Shown piece by piece: positions 52,571 to 62,558 of a stretch of DNA of 64,000 bases. The notes beneath the pieces were generated by a model. The model ran no database searches. It saw only the letters and a list, made by a program, of their open reading frames with translations, and had not been told where the DNA came from. A program made the position numbers and the translations under genes. The stretch is from Streptoverticillium olivoreticuli subsp. olivoreticuli (lineage in GTDB: Bacteria; Actinomycetota; Actinomycetes; Streptomycetales; Streptomycetaceae), in the NCBI RefSeq assembly GCF_003391135.1, contig NZ_CP031455.1:806001-870000 (forward strand), in the 5' to 3' direction. Each line of letters starts with the position of its first letter. The first letter of the stretch is position 1.

Positions 52571-53554
52571 TCAGCCCGGGCCGTGATCAGTGACCGCGAG
52601 GAAATCCCGGATGTCCTCGACCAGTTGCCAGGCCATGTCCTCGAGCACGTAATGCCCGGCGTACGGGTACAGATGAAGCGCGGCCCCGGGCAGTCGCCGC
52701 GTCCATTCCGCGAGGACCAGGTCGCCGTAGAGGGGATCGCGCATTCCCCACCCCAGGAACACCGGCACCTGGGTGAAACACACCAGGGCCTCACCCAGGC
52801 GCTGGGCGTGCGGCCAGCCGGCGTCGGCGGGGCTCAGGGGGATGTCCTGGACGAAGCGCACCAGCGTCGACCGGTCGCGCTGCCGCCGGTAGGGGGCGGC
52901 GTAGGCGGCTCGCACCGCGGGCGGCAGGGGGCGGCACACACCCCGGGACAGGGCCATGTGGACAACGGCGTTGGATGCGTGGGCGATACGGCCGACGGAC
53001 GGCTGCCTCAGGGCGAGCAGGCTCCGCGGCGGCCGGTACCCCGGTGGCCAGGGAAACACGGCGGTGTTCAGCACGATGAGCCGGTCGACGACGCCAGGGC
53101 GCAGATGGGCCCACCACAGGGCCACGGGGCCGCCCCAGTCGTGCACCACGAGCGTCCAGCCACGGGCGGGCGCCCGCCGCTCGGCGACGAGGTGCTCCAC
53201 CAGACGCCCCAGGTCCTGTGCCCGGCTCTCGGCGAGCAGGGAACCGGGCAGGTCACGTGCCCGGTCGGACAGGCCCATGCCCAGGTGGTCGGGGACGATG
53301 CAGCGATACCGCCCCCGCAGGCCGAGGACGAGCCTGCGCCACATATAGCTCCACGTGGGGTTGCCGTGCACCATCAGCACGGGCTTGCCCTCACCCTCGT
53401 CCAGGTAATGCTGATGCGCGGCACCGTGGTTGAACCAGCGGCCCTGAAAAGGGTAGTCCGGCAGGCGCCGCGCCTGCTCGGCGGACAGGGGCGGCTCGGG
53501 ACTCACGGCGCGACCACCGCCGTGGAGGTTTTCCCTGTCCCGCACCAGTGCCAC
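52571..53554 (-). CDS. OleB-like alpha/beta hydrolase (haloalkane-dehalogenase superfamily)
   Basis: 327 residues (GTG 53552-53554; GTG 53504-53506 is an alternative, neither with a strong ribosome binding site). Motifs 'VLMVHGNPTWSYMWRRL' (oxyanion hole), 'LVVHDWGGPVAL' (nucleophilic Asp), 'FVQDIPLSPADAGW', 'VFLGWGMRDPLYGD' and 'YPYAGHYVLEDMA' (catalytic His) agree with OleB beta-lactone decarboxylases better than with generic dehalogenases. OleB releases an alkene from a beta-lactone in head-to-head hydrocarbon synthesis. OleA, OleC and OleD homologues are absent from the window. First gene before the P450 in the same direction (133-base gap). Confidence 0.72.
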   Translation of the reverse strand: MALVRDRENLHGGGRAVSPEPPLSAEQARRLPDYPFQGRWFNHGAAHQHYLDEGEGKPVLMVHGNPTWSYMWRRLVLGLRGRYRCIVPDHLGMGLSDRARDLPGSLLAESRAQDLGRLVEHLVAERRAPARGWTLVVHDWGGPVALWWAHLRPGVVDRLIVLNTAVFPWPPGYRPPRSLLALRQPSVGRIAHASNAVVHMALSRGVCRPLPPAVRAAYAAPYRRQRDRSTLVRFVQDIPLSPADAGWPHAQRLGEALVCFTQVPVFLGWGMRDPLYGDLVLAEWTRRLPGAALHLYPYAGHYVLEDMAWQLVEDIRDFLAVTDHGPG

Positions 53555-53798
53555 GGCATTCGGGTCCCCGTCCTGTCAATGCGGAAGGAAGCCGGGAAAA
53601 CGGATCGATGAGAGAAGGGTTACTCGCAGAATAGGCATGCGTGAGCGCCCACGTAAAGGGAGCGGCGAGGAGCCTGGGGGCGCACCGAGGCACTCGGAAT
53701 TCGCGAACATTCACCCGGCCGTCTCGGTGCGAGGTGGCCCTGATCACCAGCCCGTTCCAGGAATTCAGGCAGCCGTGCGAATGACATCTGACCGGTCC

Positions 53799-54539
53799 TC
53801 ACGATGTGAGGTAGTCGTGGGCCACTTCCGCCTTCCCGTAACACATACCGGTGAAAGCCAGGTGCCGGGCGGCGACGACTTCCCGGACAGGCAGGTCGGC
53901 GATGGGGGCCATGGCGTGCGCCGACAACTGCAGCCGGGCCGGCCCGGACCAGGCCCCTGTCATCGTGACGTCCTGGACCGGAAGGCGGACGAGCCGACAG
54001 GCGGTGAGCGTGCCGTCGTGGCCGCGGGCCATCTTGACCATGAAGGTCGGGGTACGGACCTCGGCTTCGGCCGCGTCCAGGTCGAGAGGGGCGTGCTTGT
54101 AGCCCATCGTGGCGACGGCGATCCGCAGTGATCCGTAATCGAGGATGCCGACGAGTGTGTCGCTGTCGTGGTAGAGCCGTGGGCAGCCAAGCTTCTTGGG
54201 GAAGCCGGCCGTCTCACGTCCGAGCGCGAGCGCGGGAAAGCTGTCGAGGTACATCGATTCCAGGTAGTACCCGCGCTCGCCGCCGAGCTCCACCGCGACG
54301 GACTGGCCGGCCGCCGCGTGGTCGCCCAGTCCGGTGGTGTCCGGCATCCGTGTCACCGAGAAGCGCACCAGCGGCTCGACCACCGTCAGCGGCTCGGGGA
54401 CCAGGCGGCGCAGCACCTCCGGGTCGGAGCGGTAGACGATGTCGAGGGAGTCGACGCCGTAGGACACGAACGGCCCCGGTGGCCACGCGGGCGAGGACAA
54501 CGGGGTGGCGGAGCGGCTCATCAGTTCGTCGGGGGTCAT
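53799..54539 (-). CDS. Acetoacetate decarboxylase-family protein
   Basis: 246 residues from ATG 54537-54539 with CAGGAG upstream (the longer frame to 54686 lacks support). The family's Schiff-base lysine region is present as 'RETAGFPKKLGCPRLYHD', with the N-terminal 'VRFSVTRMPDTTGLGD' and C-terminal 'VREVVAARHLAFTG' strands. Family members decarboxylate acetoacetate or perform aldol-type chemistry on polyketide-like substrates. It lies 244 bases upstream of the OleB-like gene in the same direction, so a role in the PUFA-like pathway is possible but unproven. Confidence 0.78.
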   Translation of the reverse strand: MTPDELMSRSATPLSSPAWPPGPFVSYGVDSLDIVYRSDPEVLRRLVPEPLTVVEPLVRFSVTRMPDTTGLGDHAAAGQSVAVELGGERGYYLESMYLDSFPALALGRETAGFPKKLGCPRLYHDSDTLVGILDYGSLRIAVATMGYKHAPLDLDAAEAEVRTPTFMVKMARGHDGTLTACRLVRLPVQDVTMTGAWSGPARLQLSAHAMAPIADLPVREVVAARHLAFTGMCYGKAEVAHDYLTS

Positions 54540-54816
54540 GTCCGGCTCCTGTCCGTTCCGGTGGATGGCGGCCCTGTTCATGGTGCCTGCCAGAGGTTCT
54601 CCCACCAGTACAGAGCCCTGCCCGCGCAAAGGCCGTCCCCCGATCGGCCCCCGCATCGGCGGGTTCCTCGTCCCCCGATCGTCCACTCGGGGTCCTGCCG
54701 TGAGAACTCGGCAGGGCCGACGCGGCGAGCCGCCCCGCGTGCGACATCACCGTCCATGCCTCGGCGGGCCGCCGCGGCAGTGGCGGCGATGGCTGCCGCC
54801 CTGGCCGTGGCAACGT

Positions 54817-56367
54817 TCACCGGAAGACGCCGGGCCCCACAGACGGCAAGTAGCGCGGTGCTCGCCGGCCATCCAGTCGGTGTTCCACCGCGGCCCCCAG
54901 CGACAGCAGCCCGGCGTCCTGGTGATCACCGGCCATCAGGAGCAGGCCGACGGGCAGCTCGTTCACGAAACCGGCGGGCACCGACAACGACGGGTACCCG
55001 GCCACGGCCGCGGGGGTGGAGGACGGGATCACGTCGTTGTCGCCCCGCACGCAGTCGGTCTTCCACGCGGGCGGGTTCGTCGGCGAGGCGATGGCGTCCA
55101 GGTGATGGGCGGCCATGGTCTCATCGATGGAACGCCGGGAGAGGTCCTTCAGTTCGGCGCGCATGGCCCGGTATGCCGGGTCGGTGACGGGAGGCGCGGC
55201 GAGCGCCTGCTCGAAGAGTTCCTGGCCTGCGAAGCAGGTCCGTTCCGCCGGGTGGGTGCGGTTGAACTCGATCAGCTCGGCGAGGTTCCGCGGTCCGCCG
55301 CGGGTGGCGAGGTAGGCGTCGATGTCCCGGTGGAACTCGCTCAGCAGCGCGGGAAACTCGAGTTCGGCGATCCGCTTCTGGTACGGGGGTGTCACCTCGA
55401 CGACCTCTGCTCCCGCGGTGCGCAGTCTCTCCTTCGTACGGGTCATCACCGCGTCCACCTCCGGCCCGAGCGAGGGCAGCCGCCACAGGCCGATCCGTCT
55501 ACCGCGCAGACCGCCAGGGCGCGGGGTGTCACCACCGCTGAGCACCGCGAAGGTGAGCGCGGCATCGGTCACATTGCGTGCCATGGGTCCCGCGGTGTCC
55601 TGCTCGGCGGAGATCGGCACCACGCCGGCCCGGCTGACCAGCCCGAGGCTGGGCTTGTGGCCGACAACCCCGTTCGTCCCCGCCGGACACACGATCGAGC
55701 CGTCCGTCTCGGTGCCGATCGCCACCTGCGACAGCGACGCGGCGAGCGCGGCGGCCGAACCGGAGGACGATCCGCACGGATTCCGGTCCAGTACGTACGG
55801 ATTTCTGGTCTGCCCGCCCACCGCCGACCATCCTGATGTCGGCTTCGCCGCGCGGAAGTTCGCCCACTCGGACAGGTTGGTCTTGCCGAGGATCACCGCC
55901 CCCGCGTCCCGCAGCCGGGTCACCAGGACGGCGTCGGTGTCCGGCGGGCTCCCGGCCAGCGCCGGCGATCCGGCCGTCGTCGGCATGTCGCGGGTGTTCA
56001 CGTTGTCCTTGAGCAGGACGGGGATGCCGTCGAGCGGGCCACGGGAGCGGCCGTGCCGGTGTCTGGCGTCGCTGGCGGCCGCCTGGCGCAGGGCCGTCGG
56101 GTCGGTGCGCAGCACCGCGTTGATCTTGGGGTCGATGGTCCTGATCCGCCACAGGTACGCGGCGGTCAGCGCCGAGGAGGTCAGCGAACCGTCCGCCATG
56201 CGCGCCTGCAGCTCCGGGATCGTCACCGTGTCGAGATCGACCCCCGGCCCCGGCGGTGAACTGCCGACGCCGGTCCCAGCGGTTTCCGCGCGCGGATTCG
56301 GTGCGCCTGTGAACACAGACCCCGTGACCAGGGCGGCCATCAGCATGGCAATGCTCTTTTTCCCCAT
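54817..56367 (-). CDS. Secreted amidase-signature-family enzyme
   Basis: 516 residues. Signal peptide (~1-27). The Ser-cisSer-Lys triad is visible: Lys in 'IPVLLKDNVNTRD', the glycine/serine loop 'NPCGSSSGSAAALAAS' and 'GTETDGSIVCPAGTNG', followed by 'GPMARNVTDAAL'. Hydrolyses an amide or carbamate outside the cytoplasm. Sits 90 bases after kdpD without functional link. Confidence 0.88.
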   Translation of the reverse strand: MGKKSIAMLMAALVTGSVFTGAPNPRAETAGTGVGSSPPGPGVDLDTVTIPELQARMADGSLTSSALTAAYLWRIRTIDPKINAVLRTDPTALRQAAASDARHRHGRSRGPLDGIPVLLKDNVNTRDMPTTAGSPALAGSPPDTDAVLVTRLRDAGAVILGKTNLSEWANFRAAKPTSGWSAVGGQTRNPYVLDRNPCGSSSGSAAALAASLSQVAIGTETDGSIVCPAGTNGVVGHKPSLGLVSRAGVVPISAEQDTAGPMARNVTDAALTFAVLSGGDTPRPGGLRGRRIGLWRLPSLGPEVDAVMTRTKERLRTAGAEVVEVTPPYQKRIAELEFPALLSEFHRDIDAYLATRGGPRNLAELIEFNRTHPAERTCFAGQELFEQALAAPPVTDPAYRAMRAELKDLSRRSIDETMAAHHLDAIASPTNPPAWKTDCVRGDNDVIPSSTPAAVAGYPSLSVPAGFVNELPVGLLLMAGDHQDAGLLSLGAAVEHRLDGRRAPRYLPSVGPGVFR

Positions 56368-56457
56368 GCGCGTCAGCGGACTACATGCCGACGGCCCGGC
56401 GCAAGAGTGCGTGCCGCGACCCGGGCCCCACGGCCCGGCCCCGGCTCGGGAGGCACC

Positions 56458-58998
56458 TCATGCGAGGGCCTCCGTCGCGGGGGTCGGTGCCGCGGGCAGG
56501 GAGACGACCATGGTGAGGCCGCCTCCGGGGGTGTCCTCGGGGGTGAGGGTGCCGCCCATGGCCTCGGTGAGGCCGCGGGAGAGGGCGAGCCCGAGTCCGA
56601 GACCGGTGGTGTTGTCGGTGTCGCTGAGGCGCTGGAAGGGCAGGAACGCGCGTTCCTTGTCGGCTGACCGAAGCCCCGGGCCGCGGTCGATGACCCGCAG
56701 TTCGACGTACGGGGCCAGGGTGCTGGCGCTGACGGTCACCGGATGACCGGGAGGCGCGTTCCGTACCGCGTTGGCCACGAGGTTGGCGATGACGCGTTCC
56801 AGCAGCGGCGGGTCCGCGAGCACCTGGGGTGTGCTCTCCAGGTGCTGGGTGATCACGGGTACGGCCGGTTCTGGCAGGGCGTCGAGGGCGAGTGGCAGCA
56901 CTTCGGCGAGCGCCGTGGGTTCCAGCCGCAGGTTCAGCGCGCCCGCCTGGAGCCTGCTCATGTCGAGCAGGTTGTCCACGAGGCGGTTGAGCTTGGCGAG
57001 GGACTCCTCCGCGGTGATGAGGAGTTCTTCGCGGTCCTCCTGCGAGAAGTCGACGTCCCGGCTGCGCAGTGAGCTCACCGCGGCCCAGCAGCCTGCCAGT
57101 GGGGTGCGCAGGTCGTGGCTGACGGCGGCGAGGAGCGCGGTGCGCATCCGGTCCGCCGCCTTGACCGGTTCGACCTCGGCCGCGACCTCGGCGAGCCTGG
57201 CGCGCTCGACGGCGGCGGTGAGATGGGCGGCGAAGGCGGTGAGTACGCGGTGCTCGGAGGCGGGCAGCCGGCGGCCGCGCAGCACCAGCACGCTGTCCGT
57301 ACCGATCGGAACCCTGGTCTCGTAGAGTGGCTCCGTGTCGCCGTCGGCCATTGCCCGGTGCCCCATTTCCCTTTTGTCGTAGGAGAGTTCGACGCTCTCC
57401 ATACCGAATGTTTCGCGGGTGCGTTCCAGCAGCGCGGGCACGGCCTTGTCACCACGCAGGATGCTGCTCGCGAGTGAGGACAGGGTTTCGGCCTCCGCTG
57501 CCGCGGCGGCGGCCTGGCGGCCCAGGCGCAGGGAGCGGTCCACGACGGCGGCGACGGTGGCGGCCACTATCGCGAAGGCGATCAGCGCGAGGACGTTGTT
57601 GCCCTCGTCGATGGTGAACCGGTCGATGGGCGGGATGAAGTAGTAGTTCATCAGCAGGGAGGCCGTCACCGCTGCGAGCAGTGCGGAGACGACGCCGCCG
57701 ATACAGGCGACCCCCAGCACGGTCAGCAGGAAGAGCAGGGTGTCGCTGGTGAGGTTGAGGTCGAGGTGGCCGGAGAGGCCGCGCAGCAGCGCTGTCAGAA
57801 GCACGGGCAGGGCAAGACCGGCCACGGGTCCTGCCACCCGGCGGGTGAGTGGCAGGCGGTTGGGCGGAGTGGCGGGCACGCGTCCTCGCTTGGCGCGTTC
57901 GTGGGTGACCATGTGCACGTCGATGTCGCCGGAGAGCTCGACGATGGTCTCGCCCGCTCCGCGGATGGTCAGCGAGCCGAGCAGCCAGCCGCGGACACGG
58001 GTTCCGATGACCAGCTGTGTGGCGTTCTCGGCGCGGGCGAACTCCATCAGCGCGGTGGGCACATGGTCCCCCACGACGGAGTGGAAGGTGCCGCCGAGAC
58101 TCTCCACCAGCTGTCGCTGTCCGGCCAGGGCGGCGGGTGAGGCGTCGACCAGGCCGTCGCTCCGGGCGATGTGGACGGCGAGCAGGTCACCGCCGGAGGA
58201 ACGGGCCACGATGCGGGCGGCGCGGCGGATGAGGGCCTCGCTCTCGGGGCCTCCGGTGATGGCGACCACGACGCGCTCGCGGGTTTCCCAGACACCCCCT
58301 ATCCCGTGCTCGTACCGATAGCTCTGCAATGCCTCGTCGACCCTGCCCGCCACCCACAGCAGCGCCAGCTCCCGCAGCGCCGTGAGGTTCCCGATCCGGA
58401 AGTAGTGCGAGAGGGCCGCGTCGATCTTCTCGGGCGGGTAGATGTTGCCGTGTGCCATGCGCCGCCGCAGGCCTTCGGGCGGCATGTCGACGAGTTCGAT
58501 CTCATGGGCCCTGCGCACGAATTTGTCGGGCACGGTCTCGCGCTGCTGCACCCCGGTGATCTTCTCGACGACGTCGTTGAGGGACTCCAGATGCTGGATG
58601 TTGACGGTGGTGACCACGTCGATTCCGGCGGCGAGCAGTTCCTCCACGTCCTGCCAGCGCTTGGCGTTGCGGCCGCCGGGGACGTTGGTGTGCGCGAGCT
58701 CGTCGACGAGCACGACCTCGGGGCGCCGCTCCAGCACCGCGTCGAGATCGAGTTCGGTGAGCTCAAGCCCCCGGTGGGTGCGTGTCGCGCGGGGCATGAT
58801 GTCGAGCCCTTCGAGCAGTGCGTCGGTGCGCGGACGGCTGTGGCCCTCGGCGAAGGCCACCACCACTTCCTTGCCCCGGGCCGTGCGCCGCCGCCCTTCG
58901 TCGAGCATCCGGTAGGTCTTGCCGACCCCGGGTGCCGCCCCGAGGAAGACCTTGAGCCTGCCCGGACGCGCGCCTGGGCCACCGAGCGAATCCGCCAT
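56458..58998 (-). CDS. kdpD: KdpD-type sensor histidine kinase
   Basis: 846 residues from ATG 58996-58998. N-terminal KdpD domain with Walker A 'LGAAPGVGKTYRML' and 'VVLVDELAHTNVPG' (Walker B), a USP-like domain (~250-370), four TM helices (DUF4118, ~400-500), a GAF-like segment, then HisKA with phospho-acceptor His in 'AAVSHDLRTPLAG' and the ATPase ('NLVANAVRNAPPG', 'VIDRGPGL', 'GLGLALSRGL'). Senses K+/turgor and normally phosphorylates KdpE. No KdpE or Kdp ATPase genes adjoin it here. Confidence 0.9.
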   Translation of the reverse strand: MADSLGGPGARPGRLKVFLGAAPGVGKTYRMLDEGRRRTARGKEVVVAFAEGHSRPRTDALLEGLDIMPRATRTHRGLELTELDLDAVLERRPEVVLVDELAHTNVPGGRNAKRWQDVEELLAAGIDVVTTVNIQHLESLNDVVEKITGVQQRETVPDKFVRRAHEIELVDMPPEGLRRRMAHGNIYPPEKIDAALSHYFRIGNLTALRELALLWVAGRVDEALQSYRYEHGIGGVWETRERVVVAITGGPESEALIRRAARIVARSSGGDLLAVHIARSDGLVDASPAALAGQRQLVESLGGTFHSVVGDHVPTALMEFARAENATQLVIGTRVRGWLLGSLTIRGAGETIVELSGDIDVHMVTHERAKRGRVPATPPNRLPLTRRVAGPVAGLALPVLLTALLRGLSGHLDLNLTSDTLLFLLTVLGVACIGGVVSALLAAVTASLLMNYYFIPPIDRFTIDEGNNVLALIAFAIVAATVAAVVDRSLRLGRQAAAAAAEAETLSSLASSILRGDKAVPALLERTRETFGMESVELSYDKREMGHRAMADGDTEPLYETRVPIGTDSVLVLRGRRLPASEHRVLTAFAAHLTAAVERARLAEVAAEVEPVKAADRMRTALLAAVSHDLRTPLAGCWAAVSSLRSRDVDFSQEDREELLITAEESLAKLNRLVDNLLDMSRLQAGALNLRLEPTALAEVLPLALDALPEPAVPVITQHLESTPQVLADPPLLERVIANLVANAVRNAPPGHPVTVSASTLAPYVELRVIDRGPGLRSADKERAFLPFQRLSDTDNTTGLGLGLALSRGLTEAMGGTLTPEDTPGGGLTMVVSLPAAPTPATEALA

Positions 58999-59266
58999 GA
59001 GGAGAACACCCCGTCGGGTAAGGAAGTGGGGAGACAAGTTCGCCCGGCCCTGGCGGGTGGACGTGGGGTATGCGGGACCGGGAGTGAGGGGTTGGCTTGA
59101 ACCGGCTGCTGGCCGACGTTCGTAGCAAAGCGCGAACAGCGCGGCTAGTGAGGGCTCTTGGCGCGATCCTGACGCATCGTCCCACTACTTTGACGCCTTC
59201 TTTATGGCATTCGATGCCTTGTTCTGATCCCGGAATCCGGCCGGATCACCCCACGGGAGCGACTCC

Positions 59267-60823
59267 TCAGTCCGCCAGCCCCAGGTCTTCCAGGTCCAGT
59301 GCTCGTTGAATGCGGCGCCTGGTGGTGTCACTGATCTCATGGGTGTCGTAGAGGCGTTGCAGTTCATTGGACTCGACATCGATCAGGGCGCGCCGCATGA
59401 CCCGGTGGTCGGCGATGGCGGAAGGCGGACCTGTGGCCGCGTCCGCTTCGTCTTCGGCGCAGAGGCGGTTCTCCAAGTCGCGGCGCAATTGGTCGGCCAC
59501 CGCGGTGGGGACCGCTTCGAGGTCGACGAGGTCGTCGAGGTGGAGCAGGGCCGCACGGGCGAGGCTCCCACGGGCGCGCGCCTCTTCGCGTGCGGTGTGT
59601 TCGGGCTCCAGGGCGATGCCGGACCGGCGGACCAGGGGTGCCAGGGTGAAGCCCTGTACAACGAGGGTGAGCGCGACGACACCGGTCGTGAGGGTGAGGA
59701 CCAGCGAGCGGTGCGGCAGCGATTCGCCACCGTTCGTCACCAGCGGGATGGACAGCGCGGCGGCCAGCGGCATGACACCACGGGTGCCGGCCCATGAGGC
59801 CACCGCGGGAACACGCCAGGAGATCCGGCCCTCGCCACGCCGGTGCTGCATCACCGCCGAGAGCGGGAAGATCCACAGCAGCCGTACCGCGATGACGGTG
59901 GCGGCCACCGCGAGCACGCCGAGCGGCCAGCCTCGTTCGTCCGGTGCGAGTGCGCGGACCAGGGACGGCAACTCCAGCCCTATGAGGGCGAAGACGACGC
60001 TCTCCAGCAGGAACACCACCGTGGCGTATACGGCGTGCACCTGCAGGCGTATCGGGGCGTTGGCCAGCTTGTGGCCGGTGCTCCCGAGAAGTACGCCCGC
60101 GAGGACGACCGCTGTCACCCCGGACGTGTGCAGGTCTTCGGCCAGTACGTAGGCCGCGTACGGGGTGACCAGGGCGATCACGGTCTCGAGCACCGGGTCC
60201 TCGGTCCGCTTCCGTATCAGCACCACCATGCCGGCGACGGCGGCGCCGACGAGTGCGCCACCGCCGCCCAGCACCACGAACTTCCCCACCGCGGCCGGAG
60301 GGGAGACCGCGCCGCCGATCACCGCCGACCCCACCGCCACCTTGAACAGCACCAGGCTCGTGGCGTCGTTGAACAGGCTCTCCGCCTGCACCATGACCTG
60401 CACCCGCGGCGGCAGGGCCAGACGGCGGCCCAGGGCGGTCACCGCGACCGGGTCGGTGCTGGCGAGCACCGCGCCGAGCACGAAGGCCATGGGCCCGGCC
60501 AGCGGAGTCACCAGCGAGGCCACCATGCACACCGCCGCCGCCGAGGCCAGCACCAGGCCGAAGGCGAGGACGGTGACCGGCCGCCACACCTTGCACAGAT
60601 CCCGCCAGGAGATCTCCTCCGCGGAGGCGTACAGCAGGGGCGGCAACACCAGCACGCTGATCACTTCGGGGTCGACGTGGACGTCCGGCATCCAGGGCAG
60701 CGTGCCTACCGCAACTCCCGCGACGACCAGGAGTGAGGGGGCCGGGATACGCCAGTGACGCGCCCCGGTGGCCACCGCGGTGGCCAGCGCCACGAGAAAG
60801 AGCACAGCAGTCAGGCCGGTCAT
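59267..60823 (-). CDS. CPA1-family Na+/H+ (cation/proton) antiporter
   Basis: 518 residues, about 12 TM helices. The ion-binding ND motif appears as 'VMVQAESLFNDATSLVLF', preceded by 'GAVLASTDPVAVTALGRRLA' (the TDPV loop typical of NhaP/CPA1). The last ~120 residues are cytoplasmic and helical. Exports Na+ or K+ in exchange for protons. Upstream of kdpD in the same direction, so cation homeostasis links the two. Confidence 0.88.
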   Translation of the reverse strand: MTGLTAVLFLVALATAVATGARHWRIPAPSLLVVAGVAVGTLPWMPDVHVDPEVISVLVLPPLLYASAEEISWRDLCKVWRPVTVLAFGLVLASAAAVCMVASLVTPLAGPMAFVLGAVLASTDPVAVTALGRRLALPPRVQVMVQAESLFNDATSLVLFKVAVGSAVIGGAVSPPAAVGKFVVLGGGGALVGAAVAGMVVLIRKRTEDPVLETVIALVTPYAAYVLAEDLHTSGVTAVVLAGVLLGSTGHKLANAPIRLQVHAVYATVVFLLESVVFALIGLELPSLVRALAPDERGWPLGVLAVAATVIAVRLLWIFPLSAVMQHRRGEGRISWRVPAVASWAGTRGVMPLAAALSIPLVTNGGESLPHRSLVLTLTTGVVALTLVVQGFTLAPLVRRSGIALEPEHTAREEARARGSLARAALLHLDDLVDLEAVPTAVADQLRRDLENRLCAEDEADAATGPPSAIADHRVMRRALIDVESNELQRLYDTHEISDTTRRRIQRALDLEDLGLAD

Positions 60824-61016
60824 GTGGTCGTTCCCCCGAGAGTGTGCCGAGGCGCGGCTGATGGAGCCTTGCCGCCGACCAGTCTTCCCGGCACTCCACT
60901 GGGGAACTTACCCGACGCCGGCGAAATCCGGCTACGGCCTGGACATGGCTCCGTGTCGTCGCCGGGGCGGAACCCGTCTCCCGCCTTCCCGCAGTTCAGC
61001 CCTGGTGGCCGCCCGG

Positions 61017-62558
61017 TCAGCGGAACTCGGCCAGGCGGGCGCGTACGCCCAGGACGGCGAGTCCCGCAACGGCGAGGGCGCCCGTGCCCAGCAGCCATGG
61101 CTGGTATCCGGCGGCGGTGGCACCGTCGTGGGTCCTGGCCCGGAAGACCGCCGCGTTGACCTCGATGAGCTTGCCCAGTTCCTTGTCGTAGAGCTCGAGA
61201 TGGTAGTTGGAGCCGCCGGGCCGGTAGCTGTTGCACAGCCGGACCGCCTCGACGGTCTTCCCGCTCTCGACCAGGGCGCGGATCATCCGGTCGTCGCGCT
61301 CGTAGTCCTGGTACGCGCGGACCGTGCGCTCGGCGGCGGTCCGCTCGCCGGAGAAGGTGATGTTGCGGAATTCATCGCCGTAGTAGCCGGTGAAACGCAG
61401 GTCGGAGTGGTCGGCGCCGTAGGCGGCGAGGGCGTCCGCGAGGCTCCGGTCGTAGGTGTGGATGCCGGATCCGGGCAGCCGGAGCAGGCGCTGGCTCTTG
61501 TCGAAGAAGCTCTGCTCGTACTGGGTACGGCGGTCGGCGTCGAGCAGATAGCGGGACTCGTCCGCGTTCGCCTCGTACGACAGGGCACGGGCGCGGCTCA
61601 GCGCGAAGACCGAGTCGAAGGAATCCCGGCGCGCCACTCTCAGGTCCTCACGCTGCCCGGCGAAGAAGGACAGGCCGAGGCCGAGGAGGAGCGCGGTGAG
61701 CACGGTGGCCGCGGCGAGCGGCACGTTGACGATGCGGTGGAAGCGGCGGGCGAGGAAGACCTGGAAGGCGATCAGCACACCCAGCAGGAGCAGGCCGAGG
61801 GAGGCGGCGGTGATCCCGGTCTCGCCCAGATCGGACCGTACGGTGGTGTAACGCGTCTCGAACGCCCCGTTGTTGGACTCGACGAGCCGGTCGGCCTCGG
61901 GCAGCAGCACCTGGGCCATGAAGTCGGTGGCCTCGCGGTGGGCGAGGACCACCTCACGCGTCGGCCGGCCGGTGGGGGCACCGGACTTCTCGCCGAGCAG
62001 GAGCGCCGCCGAGGCCCGCTCCTCGTAGGTGCCGACATCGGTGATCATCTTGGCCACCGCGCCCTTCGCCGCCCCGTCCCCGGCGGCCGCCTCCGCCAGG
62101 TGTTCCAGTTCGCCGCCGGCCTCCGCGCGCCGCCGGTCGTAGATCCCGGCGGACTGGGCACGGTGTTCGGCCTGTTCCTTGGACGAGCCGTCCATCAGCT
62201 GGTTGGCGACCTGTGCGTCCATGTCGTTGAGCGCGAAGTAGAGCTGGGTCGCGCTCTGCACACGAGGTGCGTCGTGACGGCCGATGTCCTGCCAGGCACC
62301 GCGGAACGCGCCGCCGGACACCATCAGGTACGCGGCGAGCGCCGTGGCGCAGAGCACCACGGCGCCGGCCGACCAGCGAAGCCGGGCCGGGGTGCTCGTG
62401 GGCAGGCGGGGGCGCGGGATCCGCCGCGTGTACCGGCGTACGGGCGGCCGCGGCGCCCGAGCCTGTCGACCGCCACCGCCGACGGCCGGCGGCACCGGTG
62501 GCACCGCGGGGGCGGGCGGCACCGTCCCGGTTTCCTCGCCGACGACTGCATGTGCCAT
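61017..62558 (-). CDS. Four-TM membrane protein of unknown function
   Basis: 513 residues from ATG 62556-62558 behind GGGGGAGAGGC (the longer frame to 62687 lacks this). A Pro-rich cytoplasmic N-terminus (~1-60), TM1 ('AGAVVLCATALAAYLMV'), an extracellular helical domain (~85-230), two central TM helices ('ASLGLLLLGVLIAFQVFL' and 'AAATVLTALLLGLGLSFF'), a second extracellular helical domain and a final TM near the C-terminus. The two extracellular helical segments resemble sensor input domains, but no kinase or GTPase part is attached. Function unknown. Confidence 0.65.
   Translation of the reverse strand: MAHAVVGEETGTVPPAPAVPPVPPAVGGGGRQARAPRPPVRRYTRRIPRPRLPTSTPARLRWSAGAVVLCATALAAYLMVSGGAFRGAWQDIGRHDAPRVQSATQLYFALNDMDAQVANQLMDGSSKEQAEHRAQSAGIYDRRRAEAGGELEHLAEAAAGDGAAKGAVAKMITDVGTYEERASAALLLGEKSGAPTGRPTREVVLAHREATDFMAQVLLPEADRLVESNNGAFETRYTTVRSDLGETGITAASLGLLLLGVLIAFQVFLARRFHRIVNVPLAAATVLTALLLGLGLSFFAGQREDLRVARRDSFDSVFALSRARALSYEANADESRYLLDADRRTQYEQSFFDKSQRLLRLPGSGIHTYDRSLADALAAYGADHSDLRFTGYYGDEFRNITFSGERTAAERTVRAYQDYERDDRMIRALVESGKTVEAVRLCNSYRPGGSNYHLELYDKELGKLIEVNAAVFRARTHDGATAAGYQPWLLGTGALAVAGLAVLGVRARLAEFR

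Noticed and set aside
52571..53554. Plain haloalkane dehalogenase
   Set aside because: The motifs around the nucleophile, the 'FVQDIPL' segment and the C-terminal His agree better with OleB, and the context is lipid-like biosynthesis; dehalogenase activity is not excluded.
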